This document shows positions 18,417 to 27,209 of a DNA stretch of 57,069 nucleotides, piece by piece; positions within the stretch are counted from its first letter, which is position 1; each line of letters starts with the position of its first letter. Location of the stretch: positions 1-57,069 of the forward strand of contig CAYUEV010000005.1 in the NCBI GenBank assembly GCA_964443825.1. Reading direction: 5' to 3'. The position numbers and the translations under genes are program-made. The notes beneath the pieces are model-generated. The model worked only from the letters and a program-made list of their open reading frames with translations, searched no databases and was not told the DNA's origin. The stretch is from UBA1081 sp964443825. GTDB lineage: Bacteria > Bacillota > Clostridia > Oscillospirales > Acutalibacteraceae.

Positions 18417-19880
18417 ATGATTAACAATAACTATAAGTTCAGTTTTATTACGGGCAGTCAGTTCCTTTACGGCGACGAAACCTTAAGGCAGGTCGAAAAC
18501 GACTCCAAAATAATAGTCGATTTCTTAAACGACAGTAAAAAACTGCCTTATCCCGTAGTGTTCGGCGGAATTGTCAAAACTTCCGATATTGCCGAAAACA
18601 TAGTTAAAGAAGTAAATTACGACGACAATATAGCGGGCGTTATCACTTTCTGTCACACGTTTTCCCCTTCTAAAATGTGGATTAACGCTTTAGATTCGCT
18701 TCAAAAGCCTTGGCTTCACTTTCACACTCAGTTTAATAAAACCATACCTGATGAAGAAATAGACATGGACTATATGAATCTTCATCAAAGCGCCCACGGC
18801 GACAGAGAACACGGATATATAGGTCAAAGACTTAAAAAACCGCGCAAAATCGTCATGGGCTATTGGAAAGACGACGATGTTCTTTTAAAAATATCAAAAT
18901 GGATGAAAGCGGCGGCGGCTTTTTCGTTCAGCAAAAAATTAAAAGTCATGCGCTTTGGCGACAATATGAGAGAGGTGGCCGTAACAGAGGGAGATAAAAC
19001 GGAGGCTCAGCTTAAATTGGGCTGGGAAGTGAATACCTGGGGAGTAGGCGCTTTAGCGGAAGAAGTAAATAAAGTCGCGGAAGAAGAAATCGACGAGCAA
19101 TTAGAAGTTTACCGTTCTCTTTACGATTTTAACACGGACGATATTGAAGCGGTAAAATACCAGGCGAGAGAGGAAATCGCCATTAAAAAGATGCTCGATT
19201 CCGAAAACTGCTCCGCTTTTACCAATACTTTCGAGGATCTTTTCGGTTTAAAGCAGCTCCCGGGAATCGCTACGCAGGATCTTTTAAGGCAAGGTTACGG
19301 TTTCGGGGCTGAGGGCGACTGGAAGACCGCCGCTTTAACCGCCGTAATAAAATTTATGGGCAAACGTTCGGCTTTTATGGAAGATTACACATACGACCTT
19401 GAAAACGGTCTCACGCTCGGCGCTCATATGTTAGAAGTCTGCCCGTCTATAGCGTCCGATAAACCGAAGATCGAAGTCCATCCTCTTAGCATCGGCGGCA
19501 AAGAGCCGCCCGCGAGGCTGGTTTTTGAAGGCGTGGAAGGCAATGCCACCGCCACAAGTTTAATCGATTTGGGCGGGAGATTTAGACTTATTACCGAAGA
19601 TATAGAGTGCGTTAAGCCTACAAAGAAAATGCCCAATCTTCCCGTTGCGAGAGTTATGTGGAAGCCTCTCCCCGATCTTAAAAAAGGCGCGGAGTGCTGG
19701 ATTACGGCGGGCGGCGCCCATCACACGGTTTTAAGCCTTGACGTTGACGCCGAGATTTTAAGCGATTTCGCTAAAATCGCGGGGATTGAGTTTGCGCATA
19801 TCGACAAAAATTCAGAGCCTGAAGCGTTTGAAAAAGAACTTTTTATTTCGGATATTGCCTGGCGGCTTAAAAACATATAA
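18417..19880 (+). CDS. araA: L-arabinose isomerase
   Basis: A 487-residue enzyme converting L-arabinose to L-ribulose. FITGSQFLYG opens the protein; the Mn2+ ligands are all visible: Glu in GFGAEGDWKT, Glu in HMLEVCPSI, His in EVHPLSIGGKE and His in GGAHHTVLS. FHTQFNKTIP and MDYMNLHQSAHGDREHG are conserved family blocks. The frame opens at 18378, but AAAGGTGAG before the ATG at 18417 and the promoter position favour the shorter form. araB and araD are not present here. Confidence 0.97.
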   Translation: MINNNYKFSFITGSQFLYGDETLRQVENDSKIIVDFLNDSKKLPYPVVFGGIVKTSDIAENIVKEVNYDDNIAGVITFCHTFSPSKMWINALDSLQKPWLHFHTQFNKTIPDEEIDMDYMNLHQSAHGDREHGYIGQRLKKPRKIVMGYWKDDDVLLKISKWMKAAAAFSFSKKLKVMRFGDNMREVAVTEGDKTEAQLKLGWEVNTWGVGALAEEVNKVAEEEIDEQLEVYRSLYDFNTDDIEAVKYQAREEIAIKKMLDSENCSAFTNTFEDLFGLKQLPGIATQDLLRQGYGFGAEGDWKTAALTAVIKFMGKRSAFMEDYTYDLENGLTLGAHMLEVCPSIASDKPKIEVHPLSIGGKEPPARLVFEGVEGNATATSLIDLGGRFRLITEDIECVKPTKKMPNLPVARVMWKPLPDLKKGAECWITAGGAHHTVLSLDVDAEILSDFAKIAGIEFAHIDKNSEPEAFEKELFISDIAWRLKNI

Positions 19881-19920
19881 AAACTTTCTGTAAATGTTTA
19901 AAACTTTTCAAAACAATCTA

Positions 19921-19948
19921 AACTCCCGCAAAACGCTTTACGGGAGTT
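19921..19948. terminator. Bidirectional terminator between araA and the MIF-like gene
   Basis: Perfect stem AACTCCCG / CGGGAGTT with a 12-base loop. It serves araA on the plus strand and the tautomerase gene on the minus strand; T-rich sequence follows on both sides. Confidence 0.75.
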
Positions 19949-19964
19949 CCTGTTTTGGCGATTT

Positions 19965-20306
19965 TTAGAAGTTGGATCCGTTCCAGCCCCAGTTTTCAAC
20001 GGGATGATACGTAACATACACGTTCTGCGGCGGGATATCGAGTTCGTTTTTTAAAACCGCGCAAATATCGCCCGTCATTTTATCATAGTCTTTAGAGGAA
20101 GCGTTTCCAAAAAGACTTACAGACACGTAAGTGCCGTCCGAAAGCTTTTTCCCCGAAAACCACAAGTCGTAATCGTCTTCAATTCCAACCATAAGGTAAG
20201 ATTCCGACTTATGAATATCTCCCGCCAACTTCCCGAAATCGGACTTTAAAGCGTCTTTCTTTTCGGAAGTTACGGTCTTTGTAATTTTAGCGTCGATAAA
20301 AGGCAT
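19965..20306 (-). CDS. Macrophage migration inhibitory factor (MIF)-like tautomerase
   Basis: A 113-residue protein of normal MIF length. It begins MPFIDAKI, so removal of Met exposes Pro, the catalytic base of this superfamily. ESYLMVGIEDD matches the conserved second strand, and the C terminus VYVTYHPVENWGWNGSNF closely parallels the eukaryotic MIF ending. The CxxC thiol motif of mammalian MIF is absent, and the Asn of the MIF active-site strand (YIN) is Thr here. Phenylpyruvate or dopachrome-type tautomerase activity is possible; a physiological role in bacteria is not established. AAGGAGATG precedes the start. It is a single-gene unit. Confidence 0.88.
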   Translation of the reverse strand: MPFIDAKITKTVTSEKKDALKSDFGKLAGDIHKSESYLMVGIEDDYDLWFSGKKLSDGTYVSVSLFGNASSKDYDKMTGDICAVLKNELDIPPQNVYVTYHPVENWGWNGSNF

Positions 20307-20459
20307 TGCGCCATCTCCTTTTTATTTAGGCGGGATCGTCAAACCCCGCTCATTATTCAATGATTCTATAAAAACATTTGCGTTAAGCTATTTTAAATAT
20401 TACGCTAACGTTTATGAGCAAACGCGTCCGATCGCGCGCAAACTCGGCTTGTGAAATGA

Positions 20460-21404
20460 TTAAGACGACAAAGAAGCGTAGGCGCTTAAAAACTGCTTGT
20501 CGTTCGAAAGCCCTTTTTTATTTTCGTTTTTATCCGGTTCTACGTCATAGTCGGGTTTGATTCCGATTTTATCGTAATTTTCGCTTGTATATGGTATAAT
20601 ATTCGCGACAGTTATCAAAAGAGCCGAGCCGTCGCTTAACTCGAATGTTTTTTTATACGTCCCGTCGCCCGCCGACATTTTGCCGACTATCGCGCCTTTT
20701 CCGAAGTCGCGTATATCACAGGCCAAAAGTTCCCCCGCGCCCAATGTTTTTTCGTTTATAATAACCGACACAGGCAAGTCGACGCTTTCCGAATCCGCCG
20801 CCCAGACTTCCAGTTTTTTATTGTCCTTGTCATAAGCCGTAGCGATAGACCCCGTGCCTTCAGAGGCTAAAGGAACGATTCTGTCTATAACTTTCGCGGC
20901 GGAGTTTATATTAAAACTCATATTATCCCTAACGTCTATAACAAGCCCTGTAATAGAATTGTCTAAAAGGAGTTTTATGGCGCCGTCAAATTCATCGGGC
21001 GTTCTGTCAGTAAAGTTTAAAATCTTAACGTAACCCGCCCCGCCGTATTTTTGGTACTTTATAGAATTGACGTTTGAGCCGTCTTTATTAAGTCCCGACA
21101 ATTCAATTTTGTACGCGTCGTACTCTTCTTTCGTCAAATAGTAATTTTTTCCGACCGATAAACTTTCAGCGTATCCCTTAGCTAAAGAGGAGTTTAAACT
21201 CTCTTCCTCGATTGCGCCTAAGTAATTTTTTCTTATTATGCTGTCGACCATGGAGAGCGAGTTGTACATACTCTCCCTTTGAGGGACGTCGGACACTATA
21301 TTATTATATATATTCATAGTGACGGCGCACGTCGCTATAACCGCTATTATTACGGCCGCAATAGCTATTGAAATCGACGCGCCGACGGAAATTTTTTTAT
21401 GCAT
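20460..21404 (-). CDS. Membrane-anchored S41 (C-terminal processing protease) fold protein, probably inactive
   Basis: A 314-residue protein with an N-terminal membrane anchor (about residues 10-30) and an extracytoplasmic S41 fold: GAGYVKILNFTD, VIDVRDNM, VIINEKTLGAGELLA and GAIVGKMSAGDG. In active family members the nucleophile lies in T/S-A-S-A-S-E and the general base Lys in a T-x-G-K-G-like loop. Here those positions are Gly (about residue 222) and Asp (about 247). The PDZ domain normally between the cap and core also seems missing. The protein is therefore likely a pseudo-protease with a binding or scaffold role. It is divergent from the PdaA-like gene. Confidence 0.75.
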   Translation of the reverse strand: MHKKISVGASISIAIAAVIIAVIATCAVTMNIYNNIVSDVPQRESMYNSLSMVDSIIRKNYLGAIEEESLNSSLAKGYAESLSVGKNYYLTKEEYDAYKIELSGLNKDGSNVNSIKYQKYGGAGYVKILNFTDRTPDEFDGAIKLLLDNSITGLVIDVRDNMSFNINSAAKVIDRIVPLASEGTGSIATAYDKDNKKLEVWAADSESVDLPVSVIINEKTLGAGELLACDIRDFGKGAIVGKMSAGDGTYKKTFELSDGSALLITVANIIPYTSENYDKIGIKPDYDVEPDKNENKKGLSNDKQFLSAYASLSS

Positions 21405-21447
21405 AAGGGTTGCCGCCTTAAACCGAATAAATTAAACTACCGCTTTG

Positions 21448-21476
21448 ATTTTAACATAAAATATAGATATTTTCAA
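21448..21476 (-). promoter_or_regulatory. Promoter of the S41-like gene
   Basis: Minus strand TTGAAA (21471-21476), 17 bases, TAAAAT (21448-21453); AAGGCGG precedes the coding start. Confidence 0.6.
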
Positions 21477-21516
21477 TAGAAAACTTTAATCACAAACGTT
21501 TTAAGGATGGATTGTT

Positions 21517-22488
21517 ATGAAGAAATTTTTATGCGTTACGCTGTCGGTTTTATTTGTGTTTTTACTTTCGTCTTGTTCCGGCGATAATTTAAACGACAAT
21601 ATGACCAAATCCGATGAAAATCCCGAAAGTTCGTCTTTAGAAAACGCGACTAAAGATGAAGTCGAAAATATAACCGGCGTTTATAAAATTGAATACGGCG
21701 AGGACGAGAGCGCCGGTAATTTTACTGGATTTAAACCTCTCCCGCCTATAGATTTTAAGGTAAGCGATCCCCTTAACGAAAGAAACTTATCTACAGATAA
21801 AATTACGCATAGTTTTGGAGTCGCGACCTCGGAAAAGCCGAACGAAATATCGATAAACAGTCAAAAATACTTTGACGAACGCGGCTTTAACGCGCTCACC
21901 GTCGATTTAAACGAAAGCGAAAATGCGGTATATCTTACCTTTGACGTAGGGTACGACAACGGCTATACGGATAAAATTCTCGATACCTTAAAAGAAAAGA
22001 ACGTTAAGGCGGCGTTTTTCTGCACCGTGGACGAAATGGAGAGCGACCCTCAATCAATAGCGAGAATGATTAAAGAAGGTCATATCGTTGGGAACCACAC
22101 TAAAACGCACCCCTCTATGGACGAACTTTCAAGAACCGAAATGATGGAAGAGATAAAAGCGTTTGACGATTACATTAGAGCCAATTTCGGCTATTCCGCT
22201 CCTTATTTTCGCTTTCCTAAAGGCGAATACTCCGATTGCGCTCTCGACTTAGTAGGCTCTTTAGGGTATATGAGCGTTTTCTGGTCGTTGGCGTATGACG
22301 ACTGGGACACGTCAAATCAAAGAGGCTCGTCTTACGCTTTAAAGACCGTGACGGATAGAATCCATCCCGGCGCCGTGATTCTCCTTCACGCCGTGTCGAA
22401 AGACAACGCGGACGCGTTGGGCGATATAATTGATTCGGTTAAAGACATGGGATATAAATTTAAAACCTTAGACGAATACGAAAAATAA
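21517..22488 (+). CDS. PdaA-like polysaccharide deacetylase lipoprotein (delta-lactam de-N-acetylase type)
   Basis: A 323-residue exported lipoprotein: signal peptide with lipobox LSSC (Cys 20), a ~110-residue polar linker, then a NodB-type deacetylase. The catalytic half follows Bacillus PdaA closely: VYLTFDVGYDNGYT, GNHTKTHPSMD (metal-binding HxxxH), FRFPKGEYS, FWSLAYDDWD and VILLHAVSKDNADAL. PdaA removes N-acetyl groups from muramic acid so that the muramic delta-lactam of spore cortex can form; a spore-forming host is therefore likely, though not proven. PdaA itself is not a lipoprotein in Bacillus subtilis, so the anchor and linker are variations. Confidence 0.87.
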   Translation: MKKFLCVTLSVLFVFLLSSCSGDNLNDNMTKSDENPESSSLENATKDEVENITGVYKIEYGEDESAGNFTGFKPLPPIDFKVSDPLNERNLSTDKITHSFGVATSEKPNEISINSQKYFDERGFNALTVDLNESENAVYLTFDVGYDNGYTDKILDTLKEKNVKAAFFCTVDEMESDPQSIARMIKEGHIVGNHTKTHPSMDELSRTEMMEEIKAFDDYIRANFGYSAPYFRFPKGEYSDCALDLVGSLGYMSVFWSLAYDDWDTSNQRGSSYALKTVTDRIHPGAVILLHAVSKDNADALGDIIDSVKDMGYKFKTLDEYEK

Positions 22489-22491
22489 AAT

Positions 22492-22517
22492 TATCGGCGA
22501 TCGTTTGACCGCCGATA
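22492..22517. terminator. Bidirectional terminator between the PdaA-like and M23 genes
   Basis: Perfect eight-base stem TATCGGCG / CGCCGATA, followed by TATTATTTTA. It separates two convergent genes. Confidence 0.7.
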
Positions 22518-22529
22518 TATTATTTTACG

Positions 22530-23825
22530 CTAAACTTTTATGTAACCCGCCGGATTTACTCGTTTGCCGTTTACTCTTACCTCAAAATGAAGATGAGGAC
22601 CCGTGGCGTTGCCGGTGCTGCCGACGTAGGCTATCGTCTGACCTTTAGACGCCGACTGCCCGGCTTTCGCCGCAAGCGAACTGCAATGGGCGTAAAGAGT
22701 AGACAGCCCGTTGCCGTGGTCAATAATTATATAGTTGCCATAGCTCCAATGGTACGCGGCCGTGACTACGACGCCGGCTTCCGCCGCTGAAATCGCTTTG
22801 CCGTAGCACCCGCCGGAAACGCTCAAATCGAGCGCTCCATGGTATCCGCCAGAATGCCTGTAATAGCCTGAAGTCACATATACTCCGGGGTACTGAAGGG
22901 GGCAGATAAGTCCCGACGAATTGGCGAGAGTTCCCGTGCCGGAAGACGCCTGCCGTCTAATCAACGCTTCAATCTGAGCGTCAAACTGCTTTATTTCTTT
23001 TTCGTATTGAGCGATTTGCCTTTTGTATTCCGCGCTTTCGTCGTTTAAGCTCGCTAAATAGTTGCTGTTCTCGTTTACTTTCGCCTCTATTGTCTTCTGA
23101 TTTGCGACGACTTTTTGCTTATTTGCTTCAATGGAAGCCTGAAGAGCTTTGATAGATTCTATTTTGGCGTTTATCTGATCTTGTATCGCCGTAATCTCGC
23201 CCTTTTTCTTGTTTATCTCGTTTACGGCGGCGTCAATAGCGGCAATATCGGAGTTAATACTGTCGATAAGCCCTTGCTCATAATCGGCGATACTGCTCAT
23301 AAACTGAACTCTCGTAAGATAATCCGAAAAATCGTCGGAACAAAGAAGAACTTCGAGAGCGGACGACTCACCCGTCATATAAGTTGATCTTATAAAATCT
23401 TTAAGTTCGGAATACTTGCCGTCTATTTGCGTGTTAAGGTTGTCAATCTGACCGTTGTAGTCGTCAATTCTATCGTTGAGGAGCGATATTTGCCCGCGCA
23501 ATTCGTCGTTTTGAGCTTCATAGTCGTCGATCTGCTTCTGGTACTCGTCAATCTGAAAATTATAAGCGTCTATCTGCTCTTGATACATGGCGATTTGCGC
23601 GTCAAGCTGCTCTATATATGCCTGAACTTTGCTTATATCACCTTTTAACGCGTCGAGTTTTTCCTGCGCGCCGTCGATTTTCTCTTCGTACTGCGCTATT
23701 TTATCTTTAAGCTCGTCTACTTTACTTTCGGCGCCCGCCGACATAGGGCAAAGAGCCGATACAAACAAAACGACCAAAGCTAAAAAGCACGACGAAATTT
23801 TAGTAAAGTTCCTTTTTTTAATCAC
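22530..23825 (-). CDS. Coiled-coil M23 peptidoglycan endopeptidase (EnvC/PcsB-like FtsEX partner)
   Basis: A 431-residue exported protein: signal peptide, a long Gln/Glu/Asp/Lys-rich coiled coil (about residues 35-285), then a LytM/M23 domain with YHGALDLS (zinc His and Asp), HGNGLSTLYAHC and GPHLHFEVRVNG (catalytic HxH). All zinc ligands are present, so it is probably an active endopeptidase. The gene follows ftsX, and FtsEX is known to control such coiled-coil hydrolases across the membrane. A TTG at 23834 would have no space for a ribosome site; GGGAAGG nine bases before the GTG at 23825 supports that start, overlapping the ftsX stop. Confidence 0.9.
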   Translation of the reverse strand: MIKKRNFTKISSCFLALVVLFVSALCPMSAGAESKVDELKDKIAQYEEKIDGAQEKLDALKGDISKVQAYIEQLDAQIAMYQEQIDAYNFQIDEYQKQIDDYEAQNDELRGQISLLNDRIDDYNGQIDNLNTQIDGKYSELKDFIRSTYMTGESSALEVLLCSDDFSDYLTRVQFMSSIADYEQGLIDSINSDIAAIDAAVNEINKKKGEITAIQDQINAKIESIKALQASIEANKQKVVANQKTIEAKVNENSNYLASLNDESAEYKRQIAQYEKEIKQFDAQIEALIRRQASSGTGTLANSSGLICPLQYPGVYVTSGYYRHSGGYHGALDLSVSGGCYGKAISAAEAGVVVTAAYHWSYGNYIIIDHGNGLSTLYAHCSSLAAKAGQSASKGQTIAYVGSTGNATGPHLHFEVRVNGKRVNPAGYIKV

Positions 23826-24756
23826 CTTTAACAACCTTCCCGTGTTCTTTTAGGTATTTGCCTAAAGAGATTAAACTTCCCAGCGCGCCCGTCAATATTC
23901 CGGTTGTAAGGAAAACTGTAAGAAGCAATAAGTAGCAGTCTTCAAACGGAACCATCGTATTGCCTAAAATCGCGAACATTTCAAAAAATGCTCTTTCCGC
24001 CATATAATACAGACCGAATATAAGTCCGTATGAAACTATCGCGGAAATTAAGCCGATAATAATACCCTCGATAAGAAACGGCCAGCGGATAAACCAGTTT
24101 GTGGCGCCAACGGCCTTCATAATGCTTATTTCAAGGCTTCTTGTAAACATAGTTATTCTGACCGTGTTGGCGATAATAAAGAGTGAAACCACAAGAAGAA
24201 TAACCACTATAGATACGCTTACTATTCCCACGGCGTCCTGCACGCTCGCGAGTTTTGCGGCGAGCTCCCCGTTTTCACGGACGGATAAGACGCTCGGATA
24301 AGACTTTATCGACGACACGGTATTCCCGAATTTTTCCATATTGTCGATCGTGACTTTATATGCGTTCGGCAGAAAACTACTGTCTATTCCTTCCAATGTT
24401 GTCGCGGAATCGCCCATATCAAGCAATATCGAGTTATAGGATTCGTCCCTTGAAACAAAAACGCAATCTTTTACATTATCCGTGCTTTTTATTTTCTCTC
24501 CTAAGACCTTTTCCTCCTCGCTTGTCGCGGCGTCGTCCACGAATACCATTATCACGTTTTGTTCGCCAACTCTGTTGATGACGGACTGAATATTCATATA
24601 AATAAGGTACGCGCCGCCTACCAAAAGAAGGCACGAGATCATAACCGTAACGGACGCCACCGTCATAAGTTTATGAACTCTTACGTTTCTAAAACCTTCT
24701 TTTGTTAGGTATTTTAAATTAAATCTGCCTTTGTTGAATTTGTTCTTTTTGCTCAT
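23818..24756 (-). CDS. ftsX: Cell division protein FtsX
   Basis: A 312-residue FtsX: a cytoplasmic N terminus, one membrane segment (about residues 35-58), an extracytoplasmic domain of about 115 residues with NVIMVFVDDAATSEEE, then three C-terminal membrane segments in an FtsX permease domain. It forms a complex with FtsE and passes ATPase-driven changes to the hydrolase encoded next. Its start overlaps the ftsE stop by four bases (ATGA), indicating tight coupling. Confidence 0.95.
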   Translation of the reverse strand: MSKKNKFNKGRFNLKYLTKEGFRNVRVHKLMTVASVTVMISCLLLVGGAYLIYMNIQSVINRVGEQNVIMVFVDDAATSEEEKVLGEKIKSTDNVKDCVFVSRDESYNSILLDMGDSATTLEGIDSSFLPNAYKVTIDNMEKFGNTVSSIKSYPSVLSVRENGELAAKLASVQDAVGIVSVSIVVILLVVSLFIIANTVRITMFTRSLEISIMKAVGATNWFIRWPFLIEGIIIGLISAIVSYGLIFGLYYMAERAFFEMFAILGNTMVPFEDCYLLLLTVFLTTGILTGALGSLISLGKYLKEHGKVVKGD

Positions 24757-25940
24757 TCCGCGCCGCCTCCGTTTTCGCCGTTATTTTCCCCGGAGGCGCT
24801 GTTTTTGTTATCAAGGCTTTCTTTGCTTTTCTCTTTATTTTTAAGCTCTTCGGCTCTTTTATGGCGCTTTTCGCTGTCTTGAGCGAAAGACGATAAAATA
24901 TCGTTTATAAATTCGTCGTTTTTAACGACATACGGCGGCTCGATTATGGGAGCTTCCTGTTCGTTTTTTTCGCTTTCATCAGGTTTATCTCTCTCTTTAG
25001 TTTTTCCGCTGTCGCTCTTAACTTCCGACATAATGGATTCAATTACTTTACTAGCGGGGGCGCTGTCGGGAAGAAAATCGGCTTTTTTAACTCTTGCGTC
25101 TTCTTTTTTAGACGTATCGATTGTCGCGAGCGGGAGAGTTTCCGCTAAGGACGCTTCTTTCTTGCCGTAAGTCACAATAAATCTCTCAACGTCTTGATAC
25201 TCGTTTGGCGCGTTATAGAATCCTCCGTCGCTTCCGACTATCTCCGGGTTTACGAATGAAAGAGTTTTGTTTTTGTCATGGCCGTCGGCCACTATCTCGC
25301 CGTCTTTTAACACTACGATTCTATGGTCGTATTGCTTTACAAGGTCGTGAGCGTGCGTCACCATGACGACGGTGGCGCCGTTCGCCTTGTTGATGTGATT
25401 GAGTAAATCCACTATTTCTATAGACATAGCGGGGTCTATGTTGCCGGTAGGCTCGTCGGCTATTATAAGGTCGGCGTTATTTACAAGCGCTCTCGCTATA
25501 GCCGCCCTTTGCTGTTCGCCGCCTGAAAGCTCTTTAGGGAACGATTGCGTTTTGGATAAAAGTCCTACCATTCCCAAGGCGTGCGTCACTCTTTTCCTGA
25601 CTTCTCGCTCCTTAGTTCCCGTTACCCTTAACGCGAACGCCACGTTATCGTACACTTTCATGTCGGGGATAAGCCTAAAATCCTGAAAAACTATGCCTAA
25701 AGTTCTTCTGAAGTAAGGTATATCCCTCTTTTTCATTCTGTTTAAATTGTAGCCGTTAATAGTAACCGTGCCCGACGACGGGATTTCCTCTCTCATAATA
25801 AGCTTTAAGAACGTGCTTTTGCCCGCGCCCGACGCGCCGACAACGAACACAAACTCGCCGTCGTTAATCGAAAGGTTAATGTTTTTTAGAGCGTCGAAGT
25901 TTTTGTTATATGTTTTTGACACTCCGCTAAATTCAATCAT
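24753..25940 (-). CDS. ftsE: Cell division ATPase FtsE with long charged C-terminal extension
   Basis: A 395-residue ABC ATPase. Residues 1 to about 225 are typical FtsE: GASGAGKST (Walker A), VFQDFRLIPDMKVYDN (Q-loop), ELSGGEQQRAAIARAL (signature), LIIADEPTGNIDP (Walker B) and VTHAHD (switch His). FtsE is normally about 220-230 residues; here another ~165 residues rich in Ser, Lys, Glu and Asp follow, with no recognisable domain and probably disordered. The ATPase core is intact. The extension could bind other division proteins or be a phosphorylation target, which is inference. Confidence 0.95.
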   Translation of the reverse strand: MIEFSGVSKTYNKNFDALKNINLSINDGEFVFVVGASGAGKSTFLKLIMREEIPSSGTVTINGYNLNRMKKRDIPYFRRTLGIVFQDFRLIPDMKVYDNVAFALRVTGTKEREVRKRVTHALGMVGLLSKTQSFPKELSGGEQQRAAIARALVNNADLIIADEPTGNIDPAMSIEIVDLLNHINKANGATVVMVTHAHDLVKQYDHRIVVLKDGEIVADGHDKNKTLSFVNPEIVGSDGGFYNAPNEYQDVERFIVTYGKKEASLAETLPLATIDTSKKEDARVKKADFLPDSAPASKVIESIMSEVKSDSGKTKERDKPDESEKNEQEAPIIEPPYVVKNDEFINDILSSFAQDSEKRHKRAEELKNKEKSKESLDNKNSASGENNGENGGGAE

Positions 25941-25971
25941 ATAGAAAAATCCTTTAGATAAAAGTAGCTAT

Positions 25972-27060
25972 TTAGTATTTTATCGGTTTCGCGTCAAGGT
26001 ATTTCTTTACCATCAAAGCCACTTTAAACACAATAGCGTCGTCAAACTCGCGAAGATCAAGTCCCGTAAGTTTTCTTATCTTTTCGAGTCTGTAGACTAA
26101 CGTGTTCCTGTGAACAAAAAGTTTTCTCGACGTCTCCGAAACGTTTAAGTTATTTTCAAAAAACTTTTGTATTGTAAAAAGCGTTTCGTTGTCAAGATTA
26201 TCGATAGAGCCTCTCTTAAAGACTTCTTTTAAGAACATCTCGCAAAGCGTAGTCGGAAGTTGATAAATAAGCCTCGCTATGCCTAAATTCTCATAGCTGA
26301 TTATGGTCTTTTCGGTGTCGAAAACTTTCCCGACTTCCAGGGCGACCTGAGCTTCTTTAAAGGAGCGGGCAAGATCTTTAATGCCCGTAACCGCCGTGCC
26401 GATGCCAACTAAAGTGTGAGTGTAATAATCGGTCCCCAATGAATCGGCTATGGAACGAGCCAGCTTTTCAAGGTCTTTAGAGGGAGTCCCCGCTTTTACC
26501 TCTTTAACTAACGCTATGTCAGATTCGTTTATGTTGATGACGAAATCTTTCGTTTTATCGGGGAAGAGATTGCCTATAACGTCAAAAATAGAAATATCGC
26601 CCGGCTCTGTTATCCTGATTAAAAGCACGGCGCGGGTAGTATCGTTATTAAAATGGAGTTCTCTCGCCTTAATGCTGATGTCGCCCGGAAGAATATTGTC
26701 GAGCATGACGTTTTTAATAAAGTTGCCCCTGTCGTATTTTTCGTCGTAGTACTGCTTTATATTGCTAATGGAGATTGTGAGAACGCTTACATATCTCCTC
26801 GAAATATCGTCCTCGCCGTCCACAAACAGCGCGTATTCAGGGCGTATAGGCGAACCGAATGTTTTCCATACCATACCGTTTAGAGTTGAAATATCCGGAT
26901 TTTGAAAAATCTTGTCAGTTAAAGACGAGTCGATTACTTCGCCTATTCTTGAAAGTTCGCTGCACGCTATCACCGTGCCGGTTTCGTCGATAACGCCTAT
27001 AGCGCGGTCGACTGAATCTTTCATCTGATGTATAACGCCCTGAAATAATCTGTTCGGCAT
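25972..27060 (-). CDS. PucR/CdaR-type transcriptional regulator
   Basis: A 362-residue regulator. The N-terminal third resembles a sensor region (IGVIDETGTVIACSEL), the middle is a GGDEF-like regulatory core typical of CdaR/PucR proteins, and the C terminus is the PucR HTH: FFENNLNVSETSRKLFVHRN followed by TLVYRLEKIRKLTG. Family members respond to diverse metabolites; the ligand here is unknown. It is 31 bases upstream of ftsE on the same strand, so it probably heads the ftsEX transcript. A TTG at 27075 lies inside the GAGGAGG site that serves the ATG at 27060, so the latter is the start. Confidence 0.85.
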   Translation of the reverse strand: MPNRLFQGVIHQMKDSVDRAIGVIDETGTVIACSELSRIGEVIDSSLTDKIFQNPDISTLNGMVWKTFGSPIRPEYALFVDGEDDISRRYVSVLTISISNIKQYYDEKYDRGNFIKNVMLDNILPGDISIKARELHFNNDTTRAVLLIRITEPGDISIFDVIGNLFPDKTKDFVININESDIALVKEVKAGTPSKDLEKLARSIADSLGTDYYTHTLVGIGTAVTGIKDLARSFKEAQVALEVGKVFDTEKTIISYENLGIARLIYQLPTTLCEMFLKEVFKRGSIDNLDNETLFTIQKFFENNLNVSETSRKLFVHRNTLVYRLEKIRKLTGLDLREFDDAIVFKVALMVKKYLDAKPIKY

Positions 27061-27086
27061 AAAAATCCTCCTCAAAATTTTGTAAT

Positions 27087-27131
27087 AAATCCCTTAAAAA
27101 AATAAATTTCAAATGAAACGACAAGGGATTT
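27087..27131 (-). other. Leader hairpin upstream of the PucR-type gene
   Basis: Nine-base stem AAATCCCTT (27087-27095) / AAGGGATTT (27123-27131); the 27-base loop holds a second small stem TTTCA / TGAAA. It lies 12 bases from the ribosome binding site of the regulator gene and within its predicted leader, so it could affect translation. The rest of 27132-27394 is AT-rich and holds only the promoter below. Confidence 0.4.
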
Positions 27132-27181
27132 TTTAAACGCGTAAATCTTATTTATGCAAAATTACCATTCGGACACTATAC

Positions 27182-27209
27182 ATTTTACACATTTTTCAAA
27201 AAATTGCAA
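27182..27209 (-). promoter_or_regulatory. Promoter of the PucR-ftsEX unit
   Basis: Minus strand TTGCAA (27204-27209), 16 bases, TAAAAT (27182-27187). It gives a leader of about 115 bases that includes the hairpin at 27087-27131. Confidence 0.5.
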
